This document shows positions 20,538-29,545 of a stretch of 64,000 nucleotides of DNA, one piece after another; the first letter of the stretch is position 1; each line of letters starts with the position of its first letter. Source of the stretch: Caldimonas tepidiphila (GTDB taxonomy: Bacteria; Pseudomonadota; Gammaproteobacteria; Burkholderiales; Burkholderiaceae_C); contig NZ_QXMG01000005.1 of assembly GCF_003569765.1 (NCBI RefSeq), positions 94,153 through 158,152 of the forward strand, in the 5' to 3' direction. Position numbers and translations under genes: made by a program. The notes beneath the pieces were generated by a model. That model had not been told where the DNA came from. It did not search any database and saw nothing but the letters and a program-made list of their open reading frames with translations.

Positions 20538-20571
20538 AACCCGCCCCCCGGTTGCGGGGGGCGGGTTTCAC
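20534..20571. terminator. Bidirectional intrinsic terminator
   Basis: A perfect 16-bp stem (GTGAAACCCGCCCCCC at 20534-20549 against GGGGGGCGGGTTTCAC at 20556-20571) encloses GGTTGC. The moxR stop codon TGA is part of the left arm. The AAA/TTT at the base of the stem gives a short U-run in either direction. It lies between convergent genes ending at 20537 and 20574, so it would stop both transcripts. Confidence 0.8.
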
Positions 20572-20573
20572 CC

Positions 20574-21077
20574 TCACTTCAGGAACAGCTGGCGCTCGCG
20601 CGTGCGCGCCTCGAGCCTGGTCTCGGCGCGCATCAGCATCGCCACCATGCCGGCGAAGGCCTCGTCGAACTCGGCCTCGCCGCCGCTGACCGACACCACC
20701 AGCCCGTCGAGCCAGACGCTGCCCCACAGCGTCGTGTCGCCCTCGCGCAGCAGCCAGGGCCGCTGCTGCTGCAGCACCGAGCTGTCGCAGCGGTGCTCCC
20801 AGCTCAGCCGCGCCTTCGCGCGCGCGAAGCCCGCGTAGTCGGCGTCCCAGGTGTCGCGCGGACCGCCGCAGGAGTGCTCCAGCAGGATCGCCTCCTCGAA
20901 GCTCGCCTCGCCGGGCACGCGCGCCGGGTCCATCACCACCACGTGGCAGAAGCCGCCCTGGTTGACATGCGGGTCGCGCGTCGCGTCGTCGAGCACCGCG
21001 GCGACGCGGTCGATCGCGCGCTGCGCGATCTCGCGGGTGAGCAGGAAGCTGCCGGCACGGGAGGGGGATGCGTTCAT
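20574..21077 (-). CDS. Conserved hypothetical protein, 167 residues
   Basis: The protein has no signal peptide or membrane segment. An N-terminal helical part (LTREIAQRAIDRVAAVLDDA) is followed by a beta-rich core, FCHVVVMDPARVPGEASFEEAILLEHS, then CGGPRDTWDADYAGFARAKARLSWEH and GSVWLDGLVVSVSGGEAEFDEAFAGMVA. The layout suggests a small alpha/beta sensor-like fold, but I recognise no family and no catalytic residues. It sits between moxR and the VWA gene on the opposite strand, which is unusual for that pair. Confidence 0.7.
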   Translation of the reverse strand: MNASPSRAGSFLLTREIAQRAIDRVAAVLDDATRDPHVNQGGFCHVVVMDPARVPGEASFEEAILLEHSCGGPRDTWDADYAGFARAKARLSWEHRCDSSVLQQQRPWLLREGDTTLWGSVWLDGLVVSVSGGEAEFDEAFAGMVAMLMRAETRLEARTRERQLFLK

Positions 21078-21321
21078 GGGCGAGGGCCTCGTTCAGTCGA
21101 TGAGCCGCCTCGGTGCAATCCCCATGCCCCGGCCCCCTGCCGGTGGCGCGCCGCTTGCTCCCGGTGACTCGGCAGTACATGCGGCCCCGCGCGCCCCGGC
21201 GTGCAGGTAAGGCTTGCCGCACGAAGCTGCCGGAAAGCGTCGCTGCAGCCCTGCGGCGCCGGCGCCACAATCGAGCGAGACCCACCGACCCGACGTCCCC
21301 GCTGCCGCACGACCCGCCACC

Positions 21322-22506
21322 ATGCTGATCGACTTCTTCTTCACGTTGCGCTCCGCCCGGCTCCCGGTCTCGATCAAGGAATACCTGACGCTGCTCGAGG
21401 CGCTCAAGTGCGGCGTGATCGACGACGAGGGCGGCCCGAGCGTCGAGCGCTTCTACCACCTGTCGCGCCTCACGCTCGTGAAGGACGAGGCGAACTTCGA
21501 CAAGTTCGACCGCGCCTTCTCGGCCTACTTCCAGGGCGTCGAGCAGCTCGCCGACTTCACGCGGGAGATCCCGCTCGAGTGGCTGAGAAAGCGCCTGGAG
21601 CTCGAGCTGAGCCCCGAGGAGAAGGCCCAGGTCGAGAAGCTCGGCTGGGACGAGCTGATGAAGCGGCTCAAGGACCTGTTCGACGAGCAGAAGGAGCGCC
21701 ACGAGGGCGGCAGCAAGTACATCGGCACCGGCGGCACCTCGCCCTTCGGCGCGCACGGCTACAACCCGCAGGGCATCCGCATCGGCCAGGACAAGGGCCG
21801 CAACCGCAGCGCGATCAAGGTCTGGGACCAGCGCCAGTTCCGCGACTACGACGACTCGGTCGAGCTCGGCACGCGCAACATCAAGGTCGCGCTGCGGCGG
21901 CTGCGCCGCTTCGCGCGCGAGGGCGCCGCCGAGGAGCTCGACCTCGACGACACGATCCGCGCCACCGCCGCGAACGCCGGCTGGCTCGACCTGAAGATGG
22001 TCCCCGAGCGCCACAACAACGTGAAGGTGCTGCTGCTGATGGACGTCGGCGGCACGATGGACGAGCACGTGCACCGCGTCGAGGAGCTGTTCTCGGCGGC
22101 GCGCGGCGAGTTCAAGCACCTCGAGTTCTACTACTTCCACAACTGCGTCTACGACTTCCTGTGGACGAACAACCGCCGCCGCTACAGCGAGAAGACGCCG
22201 ACCTGGGAGGTGCTGCGCAAGTACAACAAGGACTGGCGCGTGATCTTCGTCGGCGACGCGACGATGAGCCCCTACGAGATCCTGCAGCCCGGCGGCAGCG
22301 TCGAGTACAACAACGAGGAGCCGGGCGCCGAATGGTTGCAGCGCTTCACGCACGCCTATCCGAGGTTCGTCTGGATCAACCCGGAGCCCCAGGGCCTGTG
22401 GCAGTACCGCCAGTCGATCTCGATCATCCAGCAGCTCACGGGCCAGCGCATGTTCCCGCTGACGCTGGCCGGGCTGGAGTCGGCGATGCGGCTGCTGAGC
22501 AAATGA
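21322..22506 (+). CDS. VWA domain protein, CoxE-like (MoxR partner)
   Basis: 394 residues from the ATG at 21322. The N-terminal half is helical and charged (LPVSIKEYLTLLEALKCGV, then YHLSRLTLVKDEANFDKFDRAF). The C-terminal half is a von Willebrand A domain whose metal-ion site is LLLMDVGGTMDEH: D-V-G-G-T in place of the canonical DxSxS, a variant I believe is usual in CoxE-like proteins. Such proteins bind MoxR ATPases and act in the cytoplasm on client enzymes. Its stop overlaps the tamA start by 4 bp (ATGA). Confidence 0.9.
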   Translation: MLIDFFFTLRSARLPVSIKEYLTLLEALKCGVIDDEGGPSVERFYHLSRLTLVKDEANFDKFDRAFSAYFQGVEQLADFTREIPLEWLRKRLELELSPEEKAQVEKLGWDELMKRLKDLFDEQKERHEGGSKYIGTGGTSPFGAHGYNPQGIRIGQDKGRNRSAIKVWDQRQFRDYDDSVELGTRNIKVALRRLRRFAREGAAEELDLDDTIRATAANAGWLDLKMVPERHNNVKVLLLMDVGGTMDEHVHRVEELFSAARGEFKHLEFYYFHNCVYDFLWTNNRRRYSEKTPTWEVLRKYNKDWRVIFVGDATMSPYEILQPGGSVEYNNEEPGAEWLQRFTHAYPRFVWINPEPQGLWQYRQSISIIQQLTGQRMFPLTLAGLESAMRLLSK

Positions 22507-24431
22507 GGAAGCCGCGCGGCGCCGCCCGCCGCCCGCCCGCCGCGCTGCTGCTGCTCGCGGCGCTGTGCCCGCTGCTGCTGGCCTCCCCCGCTCGCGCGCA
22601 GGACGGGGCCCCGCCGGCGGCGCCTGTTCCGGAGGCCGCGCCCCGGCCCGAGGCCGCACCCGACGGATCCGGCACCGCGCCCGACGGCGAGCGCGCCGGG
22701 CGCCGCGGCCGCGACACGCCGCCGCCCTACACCGTCGAGATCGTCGCGCCCGACGCGCTGGAGGATCTGCTCGAGAAGTACCTCGACCTGCCGCGCTTTC
22801 GCGACGACCCGGGCCTCGCCGACATCACCGAGGGCGAGCTGTCGCGGCTGATGAGCGCGACGCCCGCGCAGGCGCGCTCGCTGCTGGAGACCGAGGGCTA
22901 CTTCACGCCCGAGGTCGAGGTGACGCGCCAGCCCGGCACGCCGCCTCGCGTGCGCATCGTCGTGCGTCCCGGGCCCCGCACCACCATCAACCGCCTCACG
23001 CTGGAGGTGCAGGGCCCGGCGCAGGAGCAGGCCGCCGAGGGCGACGCGCGCGCCGCCGGGCTGATCGAGTCGATCCGCGAGGACTGGCCGATGCAGGAGG
23101 GCGAGCCCTTCCTGCAGTCCGAATGGACCCGCTCGAAGGGCCTGGTGCTGTCGCGGCTGCGCGCCGAGGGCTACCCGGGCGCGAGCTGGAGCGGCACCGC
23201 GGCCGAGATCGACGCGCCGGCGAGCACCGCACGGCTGTTCGTCGTCGCCGACAGCGGCCCGCTCTACCGCTTCGGGCCGGTACGCACCGAGGGGCTGAAG
23301 CTCTACCGCGAGGAGGCGGTGGTGAACCTGCGCGGCTTCTCCGAGGGCGACATCTACCGCGAGCGCCTGCTGCTCGACTACCAGGAACGGCTGCAGCGCT
23401 CCGACCTGTTCCAGGCCGCCACCGTGGTGCTCGACACCACCACCGAGACGCCCGAGGCGGCGCCGGTGCTGGTGCGCGTGCGCGAGCATCCGCTGCGCAA
23501 CGCGACGCTGAACCTCGGCTACAGCGACGCGACCGGGCCGCGCGTCGGCGTCGAGCACACGCACCGGCGCGTGTTCGGCTGGCACTGGATCGCGCGCAGC
23601 CGCGTGCAGCTCGGCCAGAACCAGACCACCGTCGAAAGCGAGCTGATCTCGCATCCGAAGCCGCGCCTCTACCGCAACATCGGCGCGATCGGCTTCGACC
23701 GCTTCGAGGGCGACAGCACCCGTGCCCCCACGCGCGAGTGGCGCGTGCGAGCCGGCCGCCGCCAGGAGGGCGAGCGGCTCGAGCGGCTCTACTACGCCGA
23801 GTACACCGGCTCGGTCGTGACCACGCCGCTCGGCGACAGCACCGCGCAGGCCCTGCTCGGCAACTACCAGTGGATCTGGCGCCGCCTCGACAGCATCATC
23901 CTGCCGACCGAGGGCTACACGCTCTCCGCGCAGGCGGGCGCCGGCTACGCGCACGGCAGCGACCGCGGCAGCGGCCCGTTCACGCGGCTGCTCGGCCGCC
24001 TCACCTGGTACCGGCCGCTCGGCGGCTGGTATGCGCAGACGCGCGTCGAGGCAGGCCAGGTGTTCGCGCAGGACGAGATCGGCGTGCCCGAGCCGCTGCT
24101 GTTCCGCGCCGGCGGCGACGACTCGGTGCGCGGCTACGAGCACCGCTCGATCGGGCCGAGGGTCGCCGGCACCGTGGTCGGCGGCCGGGTGCTCGCCACC
24201 GCGAGCGCCGAGATCGCGCGACCCTTCCTCGAGCGCTTCCCGCAGCTGTGGGGCGCCTTCTTCATCGACGCCGGCGCCGCCGCCGACACCTGGGGCGCCC
24301 TCGACCCGGTGCTCGGCTACGGCATCGGCGCGCGCTACCGCAGCCCGGTCGGGCCGCTGCGGGTCGACCTCGCCTACGGGCAGCAGGAACGCAGCCTGCG
24401 CCTGCACATCAGCGTCGGCATCGCCTTCTGA
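22503..24431 (+). CDS. tamA: Outer-membrane translocation and assembly protein TamA
   Basis: 642 residues. A signal peptide (MRKPRGAARRPP plus a Leu/Ala core, cleavage after ASPARA) is followed by an Ala/Pro-rich linker. POTRA domains span about 75-330 (TVEIVAPDALEDLLEKYLDLP, then LYRFGPVRTEGLKLY). The C-terminal half is an Omp85 beta-barrel with the conserved FRAGGDDSVRGYEHRSIGPR loop (the VRGF/Y motif) and a terminal strand ending in Phe. TamA works with TamB to insert autotransporters and other outer-membrane proteins. It overlaps the VWA gene and is 9 bp from tamB. Confidence 0.93.
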   Translation: MRKPRGAARRPPAALLLLAALCPLLLASPARAQDGAPPAAPVPEAAPRPEAAPDGSGTAPDGERAGRRGRDTPPPYTVEIVAPDALEDLLEKYLDLPRFRDDPGLADITEGELSRLMSATPAQARSLLETEGYFTPEVEVTRQPGTPPRVRIVVRPGPRTTINRLTLEVQGPAQEQAAEGDARAAGLIESIREDWPMQEGEPFLQSEWTRSKGLVLSRLRAEGYPGASWSGTAAEIDAPASTARLFVVADSGPLYRFGPVRTEGLKLYREEAVVNLRGFSEGDIYRERLLLDYQERLQRSDLFQAATVVLDTTTETPEAAPVLVRVREHPLRNATLNLGYSDATGPRVGVEHTHRRVFGWHWIARSRVQLGQNQTTVESELISHPKPRLYRNIGAIGFDRFEGDSTRAPTREWRVRAGRRQEGERLERLYYAEYTGSVVTTPLGDSTAQALLGNYQWIWRRLDSIILPTEGYTLSAQAGAGYAHGSDRGSGPFTRLLGRLTWYRPLGGWYAQTRVEAGQVFAQDEIGVPEPLLFRAGGDDSVRGYEHRSIGPRVAGTVVGGRVLATASAEIARPFLERFPQLWGAFFIDAGAAADTWGALDPVLGYGIGARYRSPVGPLRVDLAYGQQERSLRLHISVGIAF

Positions 24432-24440
24432 TCGCTCCGC

Positions 24441-27400
24441 ATGGCCACCCCTCCTCCGCCGCCCACGCCCGATGAACCGACCCCAAGCCAGGCCCCGGCC
24501 GCCGCGGCGCCCGCGCGCCGCCGCTGGCCGCGCCGGCTCGGCTGGACGCTGCTCGCGCTGCTGCTGCTCGTGGCGCTCGTCGCCGCCGCGCTGTTCGCCT
24601 CGCTGCGCACCGAGCGCGGCACCGGCTGGGTGCTGGAGCGGGTGCCCGGCCTGACGATCGAGGCGCCGCGCGGCTCGCTGCTCGGCGACTTCAGCGCCAA
24701 GCGCCTGGAGTTCGAGCTGGGGCCGGACAGCCGCGTCGTCCTCGAGGGACTGCGCTGGAAGGACGCGACGCTGCAGGCCTCGGCCTCCCGCGGCTGGCGC
24801 TGGCCGCACCTGCACCTGCGCTCGCTCGACATCGACGTGCTGCGCCTGCAACTCGCCCCGCAGAAGGACGACGCGCCGAAGTCGCCGCCGCCCGAGAGCC
24901 TCGCGCTGCCGCTGCGGCTGCAGATCGACGCGCTGCGCATCGGCGAGGTGCAGGCGCCGGGGCTCGAGCCGCCGGTGCGCGACGTGCGGGCGCGGGTCGA
25001 CCTCGGCGGCGAGGACGGCTCGGTGCACCGCGTCGACGAGCTCGCGCTCGGCTGGGACCGGCTGCGCCTGCAGGGCGAGGCCCGCATCGGCACCGCGGCA
25101 CCGCTGCCGGTGCAGGCGCGGCTGGCGCTGCAGCAGAGCGGATCGGCGCCGCCGACGCCCGGCAGCACCGCCGCGCTGCCCGCCGACTGGAACGCCACGC
25201 TGCGGCTCGACGGACCGCTGGCGCGGCTGCCGGCCGAGGCGAGGCTCGCGGCCGCCGGCCAGTCGCTCGACGCAAAGGCGGTGCTCACGCCCTTCGCCGA
25301 GCAGCCGCTGCAGGCGCTGGACGCGAGCTTCGCCGCGCTCGACCTCGCCGCGCTGCACTCGGCCGCGCCCGCCACCGCGCTGACCGGCAGCGCGCGGCTG
25401 CGCCTGCCCGAGGGCGCCGCCGATACGCTGCCGCTCGAGCTCGCGCTGCAGCTGCGCAACGCCGCGCCCGGGCGCTGGGACGCGCAGCGCCTGCCGCTGC
25501 GCGAGCTGCGGCTCGACGCCGCCGGTCAGGCGCGCGACCCCGCCTCCGGCGTGACGCTGCGCAGCTTCGACGCGCTGCTCGGCAACGCCGAGCGGCCGGG
25601 CGGGCGCGTGCGCGGCAGCGGCCGCTGGACGCCGAGACAGTGGAACGCCGAGCTGCGCATCGAGCAGCTCGAGCCCTCGGCGCTCGATGCGCGCGCGCCG
25701 GCGATGCGCCTGTCGGGCCCGCTGAGCCTGCGCTCGGCCGCCCCCGCTCAGCCCACCCCGGCGCTGCCCCGCCCCGGCGCCGCGCAGCCGCCGGCCGAGC
25801 CGCCGCTGTCGCAGTGGCCGATCGACGTGCAGGCCCGGCTCGAGGGCCGGCTGCTGCAGGCCGGGCCGCAGCGCGACGTGACGCTGGCGCTCGATGGCCG
25901 CTACGGCCCGCAGGAGCTGCTGCTGCGCCGCTTCGTCGCCCACTCCGGCGAGGCGCGTCTGAGCCTGCAGGGCTCGGTGACGCCGCCGGACCCGCAGCAG
26001 CCGATGCGCGTGCGGCTGCAGGCGGAGCTGGCCCGCTTCGACCCGCTGCTGTGGTGGCCGGGCGCGCTGGACGCGTCGCTGAGCGCCGGGCCGCACCGCC
26101 TGAACGGCGGCGCCGACGTGGACCTCCTGGTGCCGCCGCGCCGCGAGAAGCAGCCGCTCGGCGACTGGCTGGCCGCGCTGCAGGGGCGCGCCGCGCTGAC
26201 GCTGAAGGACAGCCAGTTCGCCGGGCTGCCGCTTGCGGCCGACGTGCAGGCGAGCAGCGCGCCCGCGGACCGGACGCTGCGCAGCACCGGCCGCATCGAG
26301 CTCGCCGGCAACCGGCTCGGCTGGGAGGGCCGGGGCGACCCGCGCACGCTCGCCATCGCACCGGGCACCCCGCTCGCGTTCGAGCTCGAGGCGCCGGCGC
26401 TCGCGCGCCTTGCGCCGCTGCTGCGCGCGCTCGGGCAGCCGGCGGACCCGCCGCCGGCCGGCTCGCTGAGCCTGCGCGGCCGGGCCGAGGGCCGCTGGCC
26501 GGCGCTGGTGGCGCAGGGCGAGCTGCAGGGCAGCGGGCTGCGCCTCGCGGGGCTGCGCGCCGCGAAGCTGTCCGGGCGCTTCCGCATGGGCCTGCAGGCC
26601 GGCGATCCGCTGGAGCTGCAGCTCGAGGGCCGCGAGCTGATGCTCGGCGGCCCGGTCAGCGTCGCGCGGCTGCAGCTGCAGGGCAGCGGGCTGCAGCACG
26701 AGCTGACGCTCACGGCCGACGCGCCGGTGACGCCGCCCTGGGCCGCGACCAAGGCCGGCGCTGCGCCGGCGCAGCCGCAGCCGCAACCGGTGCGCCTGCA
26801 GGCGCGGCTCGAGGGCCGGCTCGACGTGCCCGGCGCCGCGACGCCGTGGACCGAGCTGCGCGGCTGGAGCGGCACGCTGCGCCAGCTCCAGCTCGCGCCG
26901 CTCGCGACGCCCGCCGAGCCCTGGCTGCGCGTCGGCGAGGTGCAGGCGCAGTGGCAGCGCGGCGCCGAGGGCGCGCAGGGCCGCCCGCAGGCGCTGACGC
27001 TGTCGCCCGGCCGCGCCGAGATCCTCGGCGCCGCGGTGCGCTGGGACCGCGTGCGCTGGCAGGCCGCCGCCGCGGGGCGACCCGCCGTGCTCGATGCGCA
27101 GGCCGAGCTCGAGCCGCTGCTCGTCGCGCCGCTGCTGCGGCAGTTCCAGCCCGGCTTCGGCTGGGCCGGCGACCTGCGCGTCGGTGGCCGGCTGGTCCTG
27201 CGCAGCGGCGCGAGCACCGAGGCCGACATCGAGCTGGTGCGCACCGGCGGCGACCTCGTCGTCGAGGAGGGCACCACCCGACAGGCGCTCGGCCTGGACG
27301 AGCTGCGCCTGGCGGCGACCGCGCGCGACGGCCTGTGGCGCTTCACCCAGCAGGTCAGCGGCAGCCGCCTCGGCCTGCTGCGCGGCGAGCAGACCGCGCG

Positions 27401-28730
27401 CAGCGCGCCGCAGGACCCATGGCCGGCGCCCGAGGCGCCGCTGGAGGGCACGCTGACGGTGCGCGTGGCCGACCTCGGCGCCTGGGGCGCCTGGCTGCCC
27501 GCCGGCTGGCGGCTCGGCGGACGGCTCAACATCGACACCAACATCGGCGGCCGCTTCGGCGCGCCCGAGTACACCGGCGTCGTCACCGGCCAGGCGATCA
27601 CCGCGCGCAACGTCATCGAGGGCATCGACGTGCGCGAGGGCGAGCTCGTCGTCGCGCTGCAGGGGCCGACCGCCCAGATCCTGACGGCGCAGGCCCGCGC
27701 CGGCGAGGGCCTGGTGCGCGTCGAGGGCGGGGCGCGCTTCGGCGAGGACCCGCGCGCCGAGCTGCGCGTGATCGCCGAGCGCTTCGCGGTGCTGCAGCGC
27801 GTCGACCGCCGCGTCGTCGCGAGCGGCCAGGCGCGCCTGCTGCTCGAGGCCGAGAGCATCCAGCTCGACGGGGGCTTCCGCGTCGACCGGGCGCTGATCG
27901 ACATCAGCCGCAGCGAGGCGCCGGCGCTGTCGGAGGACGTGGTGGTCTACCGCCGCGGCATGGACCGTGACGCCGCTTCGGCACCGCCCCCGCCGCCGCC
28001 GCAGCGCAAGATCGCGATGAACGTGCGCGTCGACCTCGGCGACGACTTCCGGCTGCGCGGCCGCGGCCTCGAGGCGCGGCTCGCCGGCGAGCTGCGCGTG
28101 AGCGCGCCGCGCAACCAGATCGCGCTCAACGGCGACATCCGCGTGGTCGACGGCACCTACGCCGCCTACGGCCAGAACCTGGTCGTCGAGCGCGGCGTGA
28201 TCAGCTTCACCGGCGCGATCGAGAACCCGCGCCTGGACGTGCTGGCGATCCGCCCGAAGCTGGAGGACGTGCGCGTCGGCGTGCAGGTCCTGGGCACCGC
28301 GCAGAACCCGCGCGTGCGGCTGTACTCGGAGCCCGAGCTGCCCGAGACCGAGAAGCTGTCGCTGCTGGTGCTCGGCCGCAGCTACAGCGACCTCGGCCAG
28401 GCCGAGACGCAGCTGATGCAGACCGCGGCGATGGCGCTGCTCGTCGGCGAGGGCGGAGGCGGCCCGTCGGCGACCTCGCGGCTCACGCAGGCGCTCGGGC
28501 TCGACACCCTGTCCTTCGGCGGCCCCACCGAGGGCGGCAACCTGCGCAGCTCCGTGATCACGCTCGGCAAGCAGCTGTCGGACCGCTGGTACCTCGGCTA
28601 CGCGCATTCGCTCAACGCCACTGCCGGCACCTGGCAGCTGATCTACCGCATCGCCGAGCGCTTCACGCTGCGCGCGCAGACCGGCGTGGAGGCCAACGCG
28701 CTGGACCTGATCTGGAGCTGGCGCTGGTGA
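24441..28730 (+). CDS. tamB: Translocation and assembly module protein TamB (AsmA-like)
   Basis: 1429 residues. A Pro/Ala-rich cytoplasmic start leads to one N-terminal membrane anchor (about 30-57, GWTLLALLLLVALVAAALF). A very long periplasmic beta-strand region with repeated RLEGRL/LQLQG-like segments follows, and the C-terminal DUF490/TamB domain contains GDIRVVDGTYAAYGQNLVVERG and ends in TLRAQTGVEANALDLIWSWRW. TamB spans the periplasm as a hydrophobic groove and supports outer-membrane protein or phospholipid traffic with TamA. The size fits the family. A tRNA gene follows 105 bp later. Confidence 0.95.
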   Translation: MATPPPPPTPDEPTPSQAPAAAAPARRRWPRRLGWTLLALLLLVALVAAALFASLRTERGTGWVLERVPGLTIEAPRGSLLGDFSAKRLEFELGPDSRVVLEGLRWKDATLQASASRGWRWPHLHLRSLDIDVLRLQLAPQKDDAPKSPPPESLALPLRLQIDALRIGEVQAPGLEPPVRDVRARVDLGGEDGSVHRVDELALGWDRLRLQGEARIGTAAPLPVQARLALQQSGSAPPTPGSTAALPADWNATLRLDGPLARLPAEARLAAAGQSLDAKAVLTPFAEQPLQALDASFAALDLAALHSAAPATALTGSARLRLPEGAADTLPLELALQLRNAAPGRWDAQRLPLRELRLDAAGQARDPASGVTLRSFDALLGNAERPGGRVRGSGRWTPRQWNAELRIEQLEPSALDARAPAMRLSGPLSLRSAAPAQPTPALPRPGAAQPPAEPPLSQWPIDVQARLEGRLLQAGPQRDVTLALDGRYGPQELLLRRFVAHSGEARLSLQGSVTPPDPQQPMRVRLQAELARFDPLLWWPGALDASLSAGPHRLNGGADVDLLVPPRREKQPLGDWLAALQGRAALTLKDSQFAGLPLAADVQASSAPADRTLRSTGRIELAGNRLGWEGRGDPRTLAIAPGTPLAFELEAPALARLAPLLRALGQPADPPPAGSLSLRGRAEGRWPALVAQGELQGSGLRLAGLRAAKLSGRFRMGLQAGDPLELQLEGRELMLGGPVSVARLQLQGSGLQHELTLTADAPVTPPWAATKAGAAPAQPQPQPVRLQARLEGRLDVPGAATPWTELRGWSGTLRQLQLAPLATPAEPWLRVGEVQAQWQRGAEGAQGRPQALTLSPGRAEILGAAVRWDRVRWQAAAAGRPAVLDAQAELEPLLVAPLLRQFQPGFGWAGDLRVGGRLVLRSGASTEADIELVRTGGDLVVEEGTTRQALGLDELRLAATARDGLWRFTQQVSGSRLGLLRGEQTARSAPQDPWPAPEAPLEGTLTVRVADLGAWGAWLPAGWRLGGRLNIDTNIGGRFGAPEYTGVVTGQAITARNVIEGIDVREGELVVALQGPTAQILTAQARAGEGLVRVEGGARFGEDPRAELRVIAERFAVLQRVDRRVVASGQARLLLEAESIQLDGGFRVDRALIDISRSEAPALSEDVVVYRRGMDRDAASAPPPPPPQRKIAMNVRVDLGDDFRLRGRGLEARLAGELRVSAPRNQIALNGDIRVVDGTYAAYGQNLVVERGVISFTGAIENPRLDVLAIRPKLEDVRVGVQVLGTAQNPRVRLYSEPELPETEKLSLLVLGRSYSDLGQAETQLMQTAAMALLVGEGGGGPSATSRLTQALGLDTLSFGGPTEGGNLRSSVITLGKQLSDRWYLGYAHSLNATAGTWQLIYRIAERFTLRAQTGVEANALDLIWSWRW

Positions 28731-28835
28731 CACTTGCGGGGGCCCCCGCCGGTTCCGGTGGGACCGCTGCACCCGCGATCGAGCACGGCCCCAGGCGCGG
28801 GCGGCCGCGATCTGAGGCACAATGCGGCCCGTGCC

Positions 28836-28910
28836 GGCCCTGTGGTTCAATGGATAGCACAGCCCCCTCCTAAGGGGCAGATACAGGTTCGATTCCTGTC
28901 GGGGCCGCCA
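28836..28910 (+). tRNA. tRNA-Arg (anticodon CCU)
   Basis: The acceptor stem GGCCCTG pairs with CGGGGCC (one G-T pair), followed by discriminator G and an encoded CCA. The anticodon stem GCCCC/GGGGC (28862-28866, 28874-28878) holds the loop CTCCTAA with anticodon CCT at 28869-28871, reading AGG. The T arm is ACAGG-TTCGATT-CCTGT. AGG is a rare codon in a genome like this. This tRNA is a frequent integration site for mobile DNA, but no integrase or repeated 3' end is seen here. Confidence 0.95.
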
Positions 28911-29008
28911 CCTTCCCGCCCTCCCGGGCATCCTGCCGGCCTTCGCGCTCCCGTCGCGAGGCGGCCCGCCTCCCTCTCCCCCGCCTGACCTCGCCCCCGC
29001 CGCGCGCT

Positions 29009-29545
29009 TCAGCGCCGCGCCTCCGCGCCCGCCTCGACCTGCCCGATGAAGTCCAGGCAGGCGCCGCGTGCGCCGGCCAGCGCCGGGTCGTCGACCCGCT
29101 CCAGCGCGCGCCGCGACAGCGCCAGCTGCCGCAACCGCTGCGCAGCCGGCAGTTCCTGCGGGATGAAGGACAGGCAGATGCGCTCGACGGCGAGTTCCGG
29201 CGCGCGCCCGAGCAGCGGCAGCACGCGCTGCGGCGCACGGCGCATCGCCTCGCCGAGCGCGGACTGCAGGCCCTCGCGGTGGCAGGCGTCGGAGGACGCG
29301 AGCAGCCGCGCCGCGAGCGCGACCCAGGCCGCGCCGCCGGCGGCGACCTGCCGGTAGCCCGCGCCGGGCACCGGGCCGCAGCCGAAGTGGCGCTCAAGCA
29401 CCTGCCGGACCGTCAGCACGCGCAGCTCGGCCTCGACGTCGGCCGCGCGGGGCGGGCCCGCGTCGGCCTGCACCGTGCCGTGCAAACCCGCGAACAGGCC
29501 CGCCAGCAGCACCGCGACGAGGACGGCGCGCCCACCGCGCGTCAC
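29009..29545 (-). CDS. Periplasmic protein, candidate immunity protein for the Tlde1-like effector
   Basis: 178 residues from a GTG at 29545 whose GTGA overlaps the effector stop by 4 bp, so the two are translationally coupled. A signal peptide is evident (VTRGGRAVLVAVLLAGLFAG, cleavage after TVQA near residue 27). The mature domain is almost wholly helical with four cysteines at 56, 88, 124 and 163, enough for two disulfides, as expected for a periplasmic protein. No enzymatic motif is visible. Tlde1 effectors act on periplasmic peptidoglycan, and their immunity proteins are exported and encoded next to them. The immunity role is an inference from position and export. Confidence 0.6.
   Translation of the reverse strand: MTRGGRAVLVAVLLAGLFAGLHGTVQADAGPPRAADVEAELRVLTVRQVLERHFGCGPVPGAGYRQVAAGGAAWVALAARLLASSDACHREGLQSALGEAMRRAPQRVLPLLGRAPELAVERICLSFIPQELPAAQRLRQLALSRRALERVDDPALAGARGACLDFIGQVEAGAEARR

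Noticed and set aside
22356..28931. A 2191-codon open frame on the minus strand across tamA and tamB
   Set aside because: It is the antisense shadow of tamA/tamB in GC-rich DNA where stops are rare. It is low in hydrophobic patterning, rich in Arg/Ala/Gln, and both sense genes have full family signatures.
28836..29000. tRNA-Arg(CCU) as the edge of an integrated element
   Set aside because: No integrase gene, no repeat of the tRNA 3' end and no shift in base composition are seen on either side within the window.
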